64,000 bases of DNA from Hypomesus transpacificus (lineage: Eukaryota; Chordata; Actinopteri; Osmeriformes; Osmeridae): positions 62,001 to 126,000 of the forward strand of contig NC_061068.1 in assembly GCF_021917145.1 (NCBI RefSeq). Direction: 5' to 3'. Position numbers and translations under genes: made by a program. The notes beneath the pieces were generated by a model, which ran no database searches, was not told the origin of the DNA, and saw only the letters and a program-made list of their open reading frames with translations. Position 1 is the first letter of the stretch. The number at the start of each line of letters is the position of its first letter. Shown here piece after piece: positions 34,782-45,771 of this stretch.

Positions 34782-36883
34782 CAACTCCCACCTCCGGGAG
34801 AGCTTCGATCATGTCTCGGGGGGGGCCGGGGACATTGAGTCCGAATGGGCCATGTTCCGGGCCTCCATTGTTGAAGCGGCTGACCGGAGCTGCGGCCGCA
34901 GGGCGGTCGGTGCATGTCGCGGCGGTAACCCTCGGACCCGGTGGTGGACTCCGGAGGTGAGGGATGCCGTCAAGCTGAAGAAGGAGGCCTATCGGACTTT
35001 ATTGGCTGGTAGGACTCCAGAGGCAGCTGATGTGTACCGGCAGGCCAAGCGGAACGCGGCTTTGGCGGTCGCGGAGGCAAAAACCCGGGCATGGGAGGAG
35101 CTCGGCGAGGCCATGGAGAATGACTTCCGAACGGCTTCAAAAAGGTTCTGGACCACCATCCGGCGGCTCAGGAGGGGGAAGCAGTGCTCTGTCAACACTG
35201 TATACGGTGGGGATGGTGCGCTGCTGACCTCGACGGGGGACGTCCTGGATCGGTGGAAGGAATACTTCGAAGACCTCCTTAATTCCACCAACACGCTTTC
35301 CGACGTGGAGGCAGAGTCTGGGGACATCGGGGGGGGCCCTTCTATCTCTGGGGCTGAGGTCGCCGAGGTGGTTGAAAAGCTCCGCGGTGGCAGGGCCCCT
35401 GGGGTGGATGAGGTCCGCCCGGAGTTCCTTAAGGCTCTGGATGTTGTAGGGCTGTCTTGGTTGACACGACTCTGCAACATCGCGTGGACATCGGGGACAG
35501 TGCCTCTGGACTGGCAGACCGGGGTGGTGGTTCCCCTCTTTAAAAAGGGGGACCGGAGGGTGTGCTCCAACTTTAGGGGGATCACACTCCTCAGCCTCCC
35601 TGGGAAAGTCTATTCAGGGGTCCTGGAGAGGAGGGTCCGTCGGATTGTCGAACCTCGGATTCAGGAGGAGCAATGTGGTTTTCGTCCTGGCCGTGGAACA
35701 GTGGACCAGCTTTATACCCTCCGCGGAGTCCTGGAGGGTACATGGGAGTTCGCCCAACCAGTCTACACATGTTTTGTGGATTTGGAAAAGGCGTTCGACC
35801 GTGTCCCTCGGGGGCTCATGTGGGGGGTGCTCCGAGAGTACGGGGTACCGGATTTCCTGATCGGGGCTGTCCGGTCCCTGTACGACCGGTGCCAGAGTTT
35901 GGTCCGCATTGCCGGTAGTAAGTCGGACTTGTTTCCGGTGAGGGTTGGACTCCGCCAGGGCTGCCCTATGTCACCGATTCTGTTCATTACCTATATGGAC
36001 AGAATTTCTAGGCGCAGCCAGGGTGTTGAGGGGGTCCGGTTTGGTGACCTCAGGATCGGGTCGCTGCTTTTTGCGGATGATGTGGTCCTGTTGGCTTCAT
36101 CGGGCCGTGACCTTCAGCTCTCACTGGAGCGGTTCGCAACCGAATGTGAAGCGGCTGGGATGCGAATCAGCACCTCCAAATCTGAGGCCATGGTAATCGA
36201 CCGGAAAAGGGTGGAGTGCCATCTCCGGGTCGGGGAGGAGATCCTGAACCAAGCGGAGGAGTTCAAGTATCTCGGGGTCTTGTTCACGAGTGAGGGAAGA
36301 ATGGAGCGCGAGGTCGACAGGCGGATCGGTGCGGCGTCCGCAGTGATGCGGGCTCTGCATCGGTCCGTCGTGGTGAAGAAGGAGCTGAGTCGAAAGGCGA
36401 AGCTCTCTATTTACCAGTCGATCTACGTTCCTACCCTCACCTATGGTCACGAACTATGGGTAGTGACCGAAAGAACGAGATCGCGAATACAAGCGGCCGA
36501 AATGAGCTTTCTCCGTAGGGTGTCCGGGCTCTCCCTTAGAGATAGGGTGAGAAGCTCGGTCATCCGGGAGGGGCTCAGAGTAGAACCGCTGCTCCTCCGC
36601 GTCGAGAGGAGCCAGCTGAGGTGGCTCGGGCATCTGATTAGGATGCCTCCTGGACGCCTCCCTGGTGAGGTGTTCCGGGCACGTCCCACTGGGAAGAGGC
36701 CCCGGGGAAGACCCAGGACACGCTGGAGGGACTATGTCTCTCAGCTGGCCTGGGAACGCCTTGGGGTCCCCCAGGAAGAGCTGGCGGAAGTGGCCGGGGG
36801 GAGGGAAGTCTGGGCCTCCCTGCTTAGGTCGCTGCCCCCGCGACCCGATCCCCGGACAAGCGGCAGATGACGACGACGACGAC
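34782..36883 (+). mobile_element. Rex3 (RTE-clade) LINE, 5'-truncated, with target-site duplication
   Basis: Flanked by a perfect 13-bp direct repeat GGCACACAGTTCA at 34769-34781 and 36884-36896. The 3' end is a short GAC-rich tandem tail (GATGACGACGACGACGAC) rather than poly(A). From memory of published Rex3 primer sequences, TGGCAGACCGGGGTGGTGGT (near 35,512) matches one exactly and the block near 35,958 matches the other with one mismatch. The 5' end, including the endonuclease, is absent, as is usual for this family. Confidence 0.93.
34852..36870 (+). CDS. Rex3 reverse transcriptase, intact 672-codon frame
   Basis: Open frame of 672 codons from the first Met; the same frame stays open upstream to the insertion junction. 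It contains CGFRPGRGTVDQLYTLR, CFVDLEKAFDRVPR, the palm motif VGLRQGCPMSPILF and the catalytic LLFADDVVLL (F407-A408-D409-D410). The C-terminal region has LRWLGHLIRMPPGRLPGEVF and GRPRTRWRDYVSQLAW, characteristic of this fish LINE. It lacks the endonuclease and so should not be autonomous. It is not a host gene. The absence of stops over 2 kb and the perfect flanking duplication imply a recent insertion. Confidence 0.92.
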   Translation: MFRASIVEAADRSCGRRAVGACRGGNPRTRWWTPEVRDAVKLKKEAYRTLLAGRTPEAADVYRQAKRNAALAVAEAKTRAWEELGEAMENDFRTASKRFWTTIRRLRRGKQCSVNTVYGGDGALLTSTGDVLDRWKEYFEDLLNSTNTLSDVEAESGDIGGGPSISGAEVAEVVEKLRGGRAPGVDEVRPEFLKALDVVGLSWLTRLCNIAWTSGTVPLDWQTGVVVPLFKKGDRRVCSNFRGITLLSLPGKVYSGVLERRVRRIVEPRIQEEQCGFRPGRGTVDQLYTLRGVLEGTWEFAQPVYTCFVDLEKAFDRVPRGLMWGVLREYGVPDFLIGAVRSLYDRCQSLVRIAGSKSDLFPVRVGLRQGCPMSPILFITYMDRISRRSQGVEGVRFGDLRIGSLLFADDVVLLASSGRDLQLSLERFATECEAAGMRISTSKSEAMVIDRKRVECHLRVGEEILNQAEEFKYLGVLFTSEGRMEREVDRRIGAASAVMRALHRSVVVKKELSRKAKLSIYQSIYVPTLTYGHELWVVTERTRSRIQAAEMSFLRRVSGLSLRDRVRSSVIREGLRVEPLLLRVERSQLRWLGHLIRMPPGRLPGEVFRARPTGKRPRGRPRTRWRDYVSQLAWERLGVPQEELAEVAGGREVWASLLRSLPPRPDPRTSGR

Positions 36884-36896
36884 GGCACACAGTTCA

Positions 36897-37440
36897 TTAA
36901 CCCATAGGCTCATTATATTTGCTGACTATACAAACGAACCCGATTTATTGGATTTGTAACTTCAAAAACAAGTCCCGGGACTAACAAGAAAGCCTAGCAT
37001 GTTCTGTGTTTTTGGTTCCTTTTCAATGATAAACACTCAGTGGGTTTTGATCTCTCTCTCTATCTCTCTCTCTGTCTCTGTATGTGTTAATTAACTAAAG
37101 GAAAACTGCTGTTGCTCCGCACTGCAGATTTGAAATGACCTCCAGAAGGCGTCATTGTTAGAACTATAATTTTAAAACACTTGTCTGGGACTTTTACAAG
37201 TAGCTTACTTGTGAATGTGCTGTGCAAGTGGAATTTGGGTATATATATATTTTTAATTCATATCTCGACTGTTCTCAGACCATTACTAAAGAAATAGACT
37301 ACGTGAAATAAATGTTTTAGTTTGTTGTCATAAAGTTTTAAGTCTTAAAGATACAATGCGCCAAAAAGGTTTTAAATGTCAATGATTCAATTATAAAATT
37401 AAAATAAACTGCGAAAGAAAACCAATTCAGCAGCATAGTG
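36897..37440. other. Intergenic, AT-rich
   Basis: Between the Rex3 insertion and the szrd1 5' region. Contains a short TCTCTCTC run near 37,050. Nothing else recognised. Confidence 0.55.
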
Positions 37441-37622
37441 TTGCCTCATCATCCACAGACCACGACCGCCAGCGGTGTTAAACTACCAGGCACCTAGCCA
37501 GTCAGCCAGCTAGCTACAGGAGGCTACAGTACAAGTCAACAGTAGGCTACGGTGTTTCTTCTATGTTTGTGAACTGAGAAGAACGTCTGTCCGGATCTAG
37601 AATTGACTATAGCCTGGCGATT

Positions 37623-39972
37623 ATGGAGGACGACGATGTTGCTGAAAACTGGGAGGAAGCTGCGGACAGTGGGGTGAGTAAAACATTGTTTTTAATGCTG
37701 GAGTTAAGACATCGTAAACATGTAGAGCTACAGTAGCAAACGTGCTAAGCTAGCTAGAAATGGCTGTCCCATACCTCTGGCGGCTATAAACGGGAATATA
37801 ATGCATTTAGCTAGCATTGCTAGCTCAGCAAATGTACAACAATCTAATAATCTACACAAATGAATACTATCACACTATTTTCCACAATGTTTATGCTCCA
37901 TGGAATGCTGTAATCACAACCATTTAGCTAAGGTCAGGTGCTATCCATATGACTATCCATCGATCGGCTCAGTCTGACAACATTCTAGCTAGCTATCCTA
38001 GGAAGCTAACGTTACTACCACTAGCTCTACTATTTAGCCAGGCTGCAACAGTAGGACAACGTTGATAAGTTAAATAGATAGTTAGTCAAGCCAAATGCAA
38101 TACACATGGGTGGTGGTAGGATGGTTAGGGCAAGGACGTTTTATCAGAATAATTCAATAGAAATGGCCAGAACAGTTTGCTGGTGGCATGGGTAGCTAAC
38201 GTACAACACTCATGATTGGGACAGCGTTGCTAATGCAAGACTGTAGGCTACACCCGTAATTGGTGTAACTGGCATCTTCATGAATCCTGAATGTATACTT
38301 ATTAACTTATACTTGGTGTCTGTAAGGCTATCGGTAGCCTTACAGTGTAAGTGTCTTATTTTGTTTGTTTATTTTGTAAGCTAATGTGTTTCAACGTCAT
38401 CCTTCCAGGAAATAGAAAGAAGACTTGAGGCAAAGCTGAAAATAAGTCAGAACGCCAAGTAAGTAGTTATGTGGTTTATAGTATAAGTGCAACTGTGTAG
38501 ATAGATGTATTCACCCCCTTGAGTAAATGTCGTTGTTACATCAGTGTATCAAAAGCAGTAAACTATCTGTATGTTGTCTACATAAACACACAAGTTATAC
38601 ACATGTATGGTATGACAGGTAACATACCATAACTAAATTGAACCATGGATCTGGTACAGATAGGTACAGTATGCACAATTCAAATGAGTGCAATGTACCT
38701 AAGTACAACATTTGTCAGTATTAACAGTTTGCACAATATGTATGTGAATGGAGTCAGATGGTTAGGGAATCGGGCTAGTAATCAGAACGTCGCTGGTTCG
38801 ATTCCATTCTGTGCCAAATGACGTTGTGTCCTTGGGCAAGGCACTTCACCCTACTTGCCTCGGGGGGAATGTTCCTGTACTTACTGTAAGTCGTCTGCTA
38901 AATGACTAAATGTAAATGTACACAACATTGAGTGAAGGGAGCGGAAGCAGAAGTTGAGTGAAGGGAGCGGTCCTCTACCAGTATTTATTGTGAGCCGGCT
39001 CACTGTATGCATTCTGATTTACAATACTCATGTTTCACAATGTCCACGCTCTCTCCACGCTAGGAAAACAGCCTGCAGCTCCCCCTTGCGGACTGCCATT
39101 GTGATTCAGGATGATTCTCTGCCGGCGGCACCCCCACCTCAGATACGCATTTTGAAGCGCCCAACGAGTAATGGTTCAGCAGGTTCATCCGCTCCCTCCA
39201 CCCGTCCCTCGCAGCACATGAAGTCCTTGGCCCAGAGAGAAGCAGAATATGCAGAGGCTCGCCTGAGAATCCTAGGAAGTTCCAGCTCTGAAGAAACGCA
39301 ACAGGACAAAACCAATATTGACAGGTTAGACGGAACTTCACACTCCCTGTGTCACTCTTATCCTTTCTTTCCCATAAATACCCCAAAAGATTTGTAACAC
39401 AGCCCATGAAATGCCCAACTTCAAAAATATAGAAAAGCAATTTGTTTTTAATGTTTATCAAGTGTTTTCTGTAGCGTATTACATTTTCTACATATTAAAA
39501 GCAATTGGCACAAATACATTTAATTACAAGCAAAATAAACATCTCAGTTTGTCAATTTAGAGGGTGATTACAATCTTTGAATGACAGCAATAGGCTGTTC
39601 AGTCTAAATCTTCAGCAAAAACAACCATGGTTTATACGTTTATACTTTAAGCACTTAGAGAGCAGACTATAAACTTCATACAACACAATAAAAGCAGATA
39701 AATGTTGGTGATTATTATGTGCATTTTAACGCATATGGTTGATTGCTAATAGTGCTCATTGGAATAAACATTGTCTGTTATTGCTGGCCAGGACATTGAT
39801 GAATCCATAGTAAGTTGTTGCCGGGCATTAATCAAGCAATTCATTCTCACTCTCCAGCAGACCTGTTCGTGTGAATGCACCGCCACCATCTGAAGCAGTT
39901 CGTCCCAACAGTCATGTGATCCGACAGCCAATTGGTCCAGATGATACCATAGGCTTCCGTCACTGCAGATAG
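37623..39972 (+). CDS. szrd1: SUZ RNA-binding domain-containing protein 1
   Basis: Small protein with a SUZ RNA-binding domain and a SUZ-C motif. Four coding exons: 37623-37673, 38409-38458, 39064-39324 and 39861-39972 (stop TAG), giving 157 residues (human about 152). The N-terminus [17 protein letters not shown] matches the human start. Exon 3 carries the SUZ core ([26 protein letters not shown]) and [18 protein letters not shown]. Exon 4 carries the SUZ-C ([20 protein letters not shown]). Introns have GT-AG ends. The gene is divergent from fbxo42, with the Rex3 copy between them; the adjacency matches human 1p36. A SINE lies in intron 2. Confidence 0.95.
38750..38922 (+). mobile_element. 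tRNA-derived SINE in szrd1 intron 2
   Basis: Same family as 18,866-19,062: GTCAGATGGTTAGGGAATCG head, GGTTCGATTCC B box, CAAATGACGTTGTGTCCTTG body, and a tail ending TCTGCTAAATGACTAAATGT. The segment CTGGGTAAGAGC present in the other copy is deleted. Confidence 0.88.
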
Positions 39973-42080
39973 GTGTCAGCGGGGCGAACAGTACTCCTTG
40001 TCTCACCCAGGGGGGCATGGACTGCAGATCCTAAAGGGGGGAGGGGGGGGGGGAGGTAGCATAGTGCATGTGAAGGAGGGTGGATTAGACAGTTGTGAGA
40101 TAATACAGACATGGCGTATTTCTCACTAAATTAGAAAAAGTATTCCTCCCTCCTCTTGACTTTCAGCATGCCCTTTGCCTTTCACCTCTGTCTACAGCCT
40201 ACAGTTGCAGAAGTAGAGCACAGGGCCAGATATACTCTGGGCTCCACACTGTGACCTGGGCATTGCCTCAGGATCCCACACTGTGATACCTCCTCCTGTG
40301 CTGCCCGCTGACCCTGTCAACCAGCCCTCTGTTGGCTGGGTGACCAGGGCCCTGAGCTGGCCACCTCCACGGCAACGAGAACTATCAGGTCCACAGGACT
40401 CGGAACCAAGAAGCGCGTGGATGGGATCTCCCCAACTGCCGCTTCGAAGGGCCATGGATTTAGGAGCAGGGCGAGTAGGAGTCTGCTTGTTCAAGCAATA
40501 ATTTTTATAAGCTAGTCAAGTTAGTTTTCTCTGAGATGAGGCTGACTAACTGCCTGAGCTATACCTGTCACGTCTAAATTTAGTGTCAGTTTCGGTCTTT
40601 GTTTTATGCTGTTTATATATATTTGAGGCAGTACTTGTGTCTACTTATACTTACATTGGATTGAAATATGTCAAGCTAATTTACATTGTCTTTATTTCTT
40701 TTGTAGTTGAGTTTCTTGATTGATCTGGTTTTAGATTTTGTCATGTAAAAGTACACACAAGTGTTTCAAATGTTCTAGTGTCTATAACATAGTAATTGAA
40801 AGTACGGTAGGATATGCAAAAGCAGTCGATACGAGTGGGTAAACAGGCTAAACTGTCCTGTTAAAGTGTTGCTTAGCACACGATGGAATAAGGTAACCAG
40901 ACTGAACAACAAGTGAACTTTTAAAGGGGTAATTTAGGGGAAAGTAACGGGTCCTTTAGGGGGTTTGTGTTATGGGTTGGAGCCACTATAGATTAAACCT
41001 CTTGACTTCATCTGGTGTTGCCAAATGTTTCAAAACCAAGACATGCAGGAAGAAAGTAACAGAAGGCTGTTGTCAAGTCAAATTAACCCATTAACTGTCC
41101 AGAGGAGAGAAAACAGTTTTTTATCCATTTGACTGGATCCAAAGTCTGGTATGTGAATTGACATGTCAACATGTGCTGTTGAGTCTCAAATGCCTTACAT
41201 TCTCTATGGTTTCCCCTGTGGGGTCTTCTGTTTATTTTATTTCCCTACACAGCGACATCATTTACCTCCTGTAATTTGGCCACCCCCCTCAGGAAACGTG
41301 GTGTCAAGTGTGTTCCTTTCAGTGCACGCTACAAGAAGGTGTAAACACAGGACCTGTTCAGATGTTAAAGCAAAGAGGTAACCAGGTGAGAAACATGTAC
41401 TATACTAGCACCTGTTCTGGGTCTGACCAAGTTAACATTGTAAAGCACATGACACCGTCAATTACAACGGTCAAACAGGTTTTACTTGTACCCTATAATT
41501 GTAGTGAGCGCAGCACGCCTGGGGGGGTTTCACAACACAAAAGGGTGATGCATTCTGTCAACGGCTTCTTTGTTCCTGTTTAGGTGCTCCCAACTCCCAT
41601 GTGCACCACTCTGTTTTGTGCAGAAACATTTTTATTTTTCTATTTTTTGAAAATGATTGTGTTTAAACTTAATTTTGCAGCTCTCCAACATGTTTATCTG
41701 CTGACAGCAATACTAATACTACATGTTAATAAACTACAAGCTTTCATTAAAGTTTCTGCAACCTCTCTTTGGTTTTGAAAGATATGAGTTATTCACTGTA
41801 AGTGCTTGAGTTTGAAAGAATTACAGCAGTGTTAAAGGTTCATATCTGTGTAGGAGTAACATTTCATTATTGATATCCACATTAGCTGTGTTAATATGAC
41901 CTCTGAAGTCTTGTCTCATGTGTTGGATAACCTCCTCTTAGATATCACACACATGAAATATACACTCATGTCTTTTGTCAAGCTCTGTACCATTTTATTC
42001 TGGATGTGTAGTTTGTGTTTCTGTATTCTGTTTGTGTTGTGATTATTTTACTTCAAATAAATGTCTGAGAGGGGAAGTTG
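39973..42080 (+). other. szrd1: Probable long szrd1 3' UTR
   Basis: No coding exon recognised. AATAAA occurs at 41728-41733 and 42056-42061; either could end szrd1 transcripts, giving a 3' UTR of about 1.8-2.1 kb. A G-rich run lies at 40033-40060. Confidence 0.5.
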
Positions 42081-42392
42081 CTGAACCCTTTTAGGCCAGA
42101 TAAACATGGACCATTTAAAGTGTCAAGTCAAGATTCTGTAATTTGCCTCTTCTGAGCATCACAATGAGACGACTCAACTCTTTCTGTGTGTTCGACATCT
42201 CTTTTTATTGAACTTTACCAAGAGAAGTGTTTAGAGTTTGATGTTCACCATGTTGCTTTAATTGTTATCTGTTTGCTACACAGGGGTTGTAGGTTTGTTT
42301 TCAAATGGATAGCATTTTTTTATAACTGAGGATAATGATAATCTGATTTTAGACCAGCCTGTTAGATTTGATGAGACCAGCCTGTTAGATCT

Positions 42393-44547
42393 GGGTTGCG
42401 TTTCCCGAAAGCATCGTAAGCCTAAATTGATCGTAGAGTCCATCGTACGATGGATCTTAGTTGTACGGGCCGTTTCCCAAAACCATCGTAGCTAAAGAGG
42501 CACTTGAAAATCGTCGTAGATTAACGAGAGCTCCAGACCAGTCGTAGATCGCTAAGTGCATCGTAGCACAGACTCAGTGGAGACACACGTAGGCCGACCA
42601 TGAAAACTACATTAAACTCATGCTGAAAGTTACTTCCGATGGAAAATAAGATTATTTTGGTCCTCTTTTTACAGCAGTTACGCTGGAACTGGGATATTTC
42701 TTAGTGAACCATACAAGTTTAACTGCCGAAAAAATATCAGAATCCGGTTTATTCTCAAGTAAATTTAGGTTACACAAAATAATTTGATTTAGTGGGTTTG
42801 GCGCATGCAATGAAGGTATTTAAAAAACAAATGTCAGTCTTATTCAAAATACTATAACATTGAAATATGGCTGTTGTAATGTGCAATAGTAACTAGAAAT
42901 GCATTAACGTAACGCTTTTACGAGTACAATAACACAACAACAATTGAACATTGAAGATGTTTATTAGAATTATAGGGCTGGTAGCACGCCAAGCCCGGTG
43001 GATGAAGAGGCTGGTGGCAGAGCCGAGCCTGATGTTAGGAGATGGTGGTGCCCAGGAAATGGAAAGACTCCACAGGGTTGACTGGGAAGTCACACAGGGG
43101 GAAGGGGCTGGGAGGGAGTGAAAACTCGTCCCCTCTGATATGGGGAACTGGATGTGGTCTGGGATGTGGCAAAGTAATGCAATTGTGACAGCCTGCACAG
43201 ATCTTGACACTGAGGCCTTAGCGAGCCCATGTCCATCTCCAATAACCTCCAGAAAACTGCCAATGGCATAGAACCTTAACACTGCCAGTAGTTGGGTTAC
43301 AGGGGTCAGTGCAAAGGACCTCCTTGTTAGCCTCTGCAGGTCTGCTTTTATGTGGTTCAGGAGCATCATGATATCATGATGTCATCTGACATATCTTACA
43401 CTCATAATGAGTATAATTGATCGACCATCAATTAAAGTAGAGTTGATTATTCATGTCAGAAACAATGATTCCATGTTCCATTCATTACTTATGTTTTTGT
43501 CAGTTGTCACAATGTCATTTGTGGCCAATATGTGAGAATTATGAGATCGCAAACATGGTCTTAAGAAGCTGTTGGCCTATGCAAGATTGTAGATATAGTC
43601 AGCACTAGAAAATAAGACAGTTAATATGTTGGATTGAGATGCTTGTATTTGTACATTGAATTGTTTAGGATGCTAGCTGGGACATGCCGTGTGTGATACC
43701 ATTCATATGCATGTTTTTTAACCTTGTAGTTCAATCAAGTAGTAAATATAGGACTCATATATATATGCCTATGGAAAGTGGAGTACCAAGAAGAGTTAAA
43801 AACCAAGGCACAAGTAATTTGAGAAATAGTTGTTTTATGGGAGTTTGTTCTCCCTGCTCCTGCTCCTCACATGGATCTATAAGGTAAACATGTAAGGATT
43901 GGACAGGCAACACTGAATATATGACACAATACACAATTCAGCCTTTACTTAATTTAAATAAACATTGTATGCTTTAGGCTATAAGGTAACCTAAATGTGA
44001 CACTACCTTGTTGATTGGGCAGAAGAATAGGCACAGAAATGGAGGGCCTTGTGAACTTCATCTCTTCAAACAAAAGCTTCCTCACCTCAATTTGGAGACG
44101 AGCCCACTTAATTTCCAAGACCTCCTATTGGTATTTAGCATCCTGTGTCGCTGATTGCAAGGTCCTAACACCGGTGTAAAACTCAGATGCAGCATAGTTT
44201 GCACGTTCACCTTATTGTCTTTACCTTCATGTAGCATCACATTGAAAAGTACTCAAATAAGTAGCCTATAATAAATGTAAAAAATTTTTGTAAATTTTTT
44301 TGTGTACCGTAATTTGTCAAATATTTTGGTTAACGTTTTAATTTTAAAGTCTTAAAGTTGCGTCAGAAGAATCACATTTCAGTACAATGGACAGCGTCGT
44401 GTTAAGTGCAACTTAAGAGACACGTACGATGGTTCTCCTTACGAGCATGTTCAGGAAACGCACGTAAGAAATAACGATGGATCGTTATTTTCATCGTAGA
44501 GAACCCTCGTAACAGCTACGATCCATCGTTATCGGGAAACGCACCCC
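42393..44547 (-). mobile_element. PIF/Harbinger DNA transposon, degenerate
   Basis: Terminal inverted repeats GGGTTGCGTTTCCCGAAAGC (left) and, read inward from the right, GGGGTGCGTTTCCCGATAAC. Many ATCGTA/TACGAT words fill both subterminal regions. A minus-strand frame at 42893-43369 encodes LLAVLRFYAIGSFLEVIGD and SVSRSVQAVTIALLCHIPDH, matching the helix-turn-helix region of HARBI1-type transposases. The catalytic DDE part is missing. Target-site duplication was not evident. Confidence 0.85.
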
Positions 44548-44599
44548 AGGCTGGTTTCAGATCAGATCTAACAGGCTGGTCTAAGATCATATTAACAGG

Positions 44600-45771
44600 C
44601 TGTTCTCATGAAATCTAACAGGCTTTGAAACTTTCAAAACTTTATTTTACAAAAAATCGTTTATTCCATAATATATTTTCAACCTTTCAATGTTTTTATC
44701 ACACACAGTGAAAGGAGAGGGGAGAGGAAAACAGCGAAGCCTAAAACAGTGTAGAGTACTCATCAATGATGCAAACTTTGTTTTTGCAACTTAAATAAAA
44801 TGTTTTCAACCTTTTAAAACTTTTTTTCTCAAACATTTTTCCAACCTTTAGAAACATGAAATAAGCGTTAAACTGAGATGTATCTTCAAAGGTTTGTTGA
44901 GGACATATTAACCCAAGCCCACAAAATAGAGTTGGGAATCATTAGAGAATGTCATTTATTATTTGAACATATCAATTGAGCATTTCATTTATCATTTGTA
45001 AATTTCATTTATCATTTGAATTTTGACAGGAATATTCTTCTACACCAGACAGCGCTCAACTCAGCATAAAATGTACATCCACATGCCTGCGCCTCGTCCG
45101 TTAAATGGATACAGCTGTGCAGAGGTCTTAAGCACCCCAGATCCTTTACATGAATGCTGTCCTATATATTCCTTCATTTTTGTCTTCTGTATTTTTACAG
45201 CGGTATAAAAGTACAATTTAGAACATTTATGGTTCATAAAATGTACATCCAAACGCCTGCGCCTCGTCCGTTAAATGGATACAGCTATGCAGAGGTCTTT
45301 AGCACCCCAGATCCTTTACATGAATGCTGTCCTATATATTCCTTCATTTTTGTCTTCTGTATTTTTACAGCAGTATAAAAGTACAATTTAGAACATTTAT
45401 GGTTTAGTCTGGTGTCATTTTGAATATGTCTGACCCTCAACCCAATTTCCATCACACAAACACCCTCCCAAATTACAGTAAATAGCATGTTTTACAAAGG
45501 TAGGAATGCTGTGTCAATCCTTTTTGGATTTCATTTTCCCCCTACCACTTTGGTTGTGTTTGGTTGACCCTAGACTGACTTCCTTAGGTTATACATTATG
45601 GCCTTGACATCATTTCATGCATAAATCATTTTTTCATCTCATTTGTCAAATATGCCATGGAAAGTTTAGAGTGCCAAGGCAAAAACATTCAGTGCAAGAT
45701 TCCCACACAAAATAGGCAACCCACTATTAACAAGACCCATGCACCATTATCAAACAACTGTACTGTTATAA
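44600..45771 (-). other. 3' UTR of the GT92 gene
   Basis: Minus-strand region downstream of the glycosyltransferase frame. Candidate AATAAA signals (TTTATT on the plus strand) occur near 44641 and 44659. A 170-bp tandem duplication lies within it (see 45064-45404). Confidence 0.5.
45064..45404. repeat. 170-bp tandem duplication
   Basis: Two adjacent, nearly identical copies of a 170-bp unit (ATGTACATCCA at 45071 and again at 45241). Differences are a handful of substitutions, such as CACATG versus AAACG and AGCTGTG versus AGCTATG. Confidence 0.93.

Noticed and set aside
34852-36870. Large host gene of 672 codons
   Set aside because: It is the reverse transcriptase of a Rex3 LINE with flanking target-site duplication.
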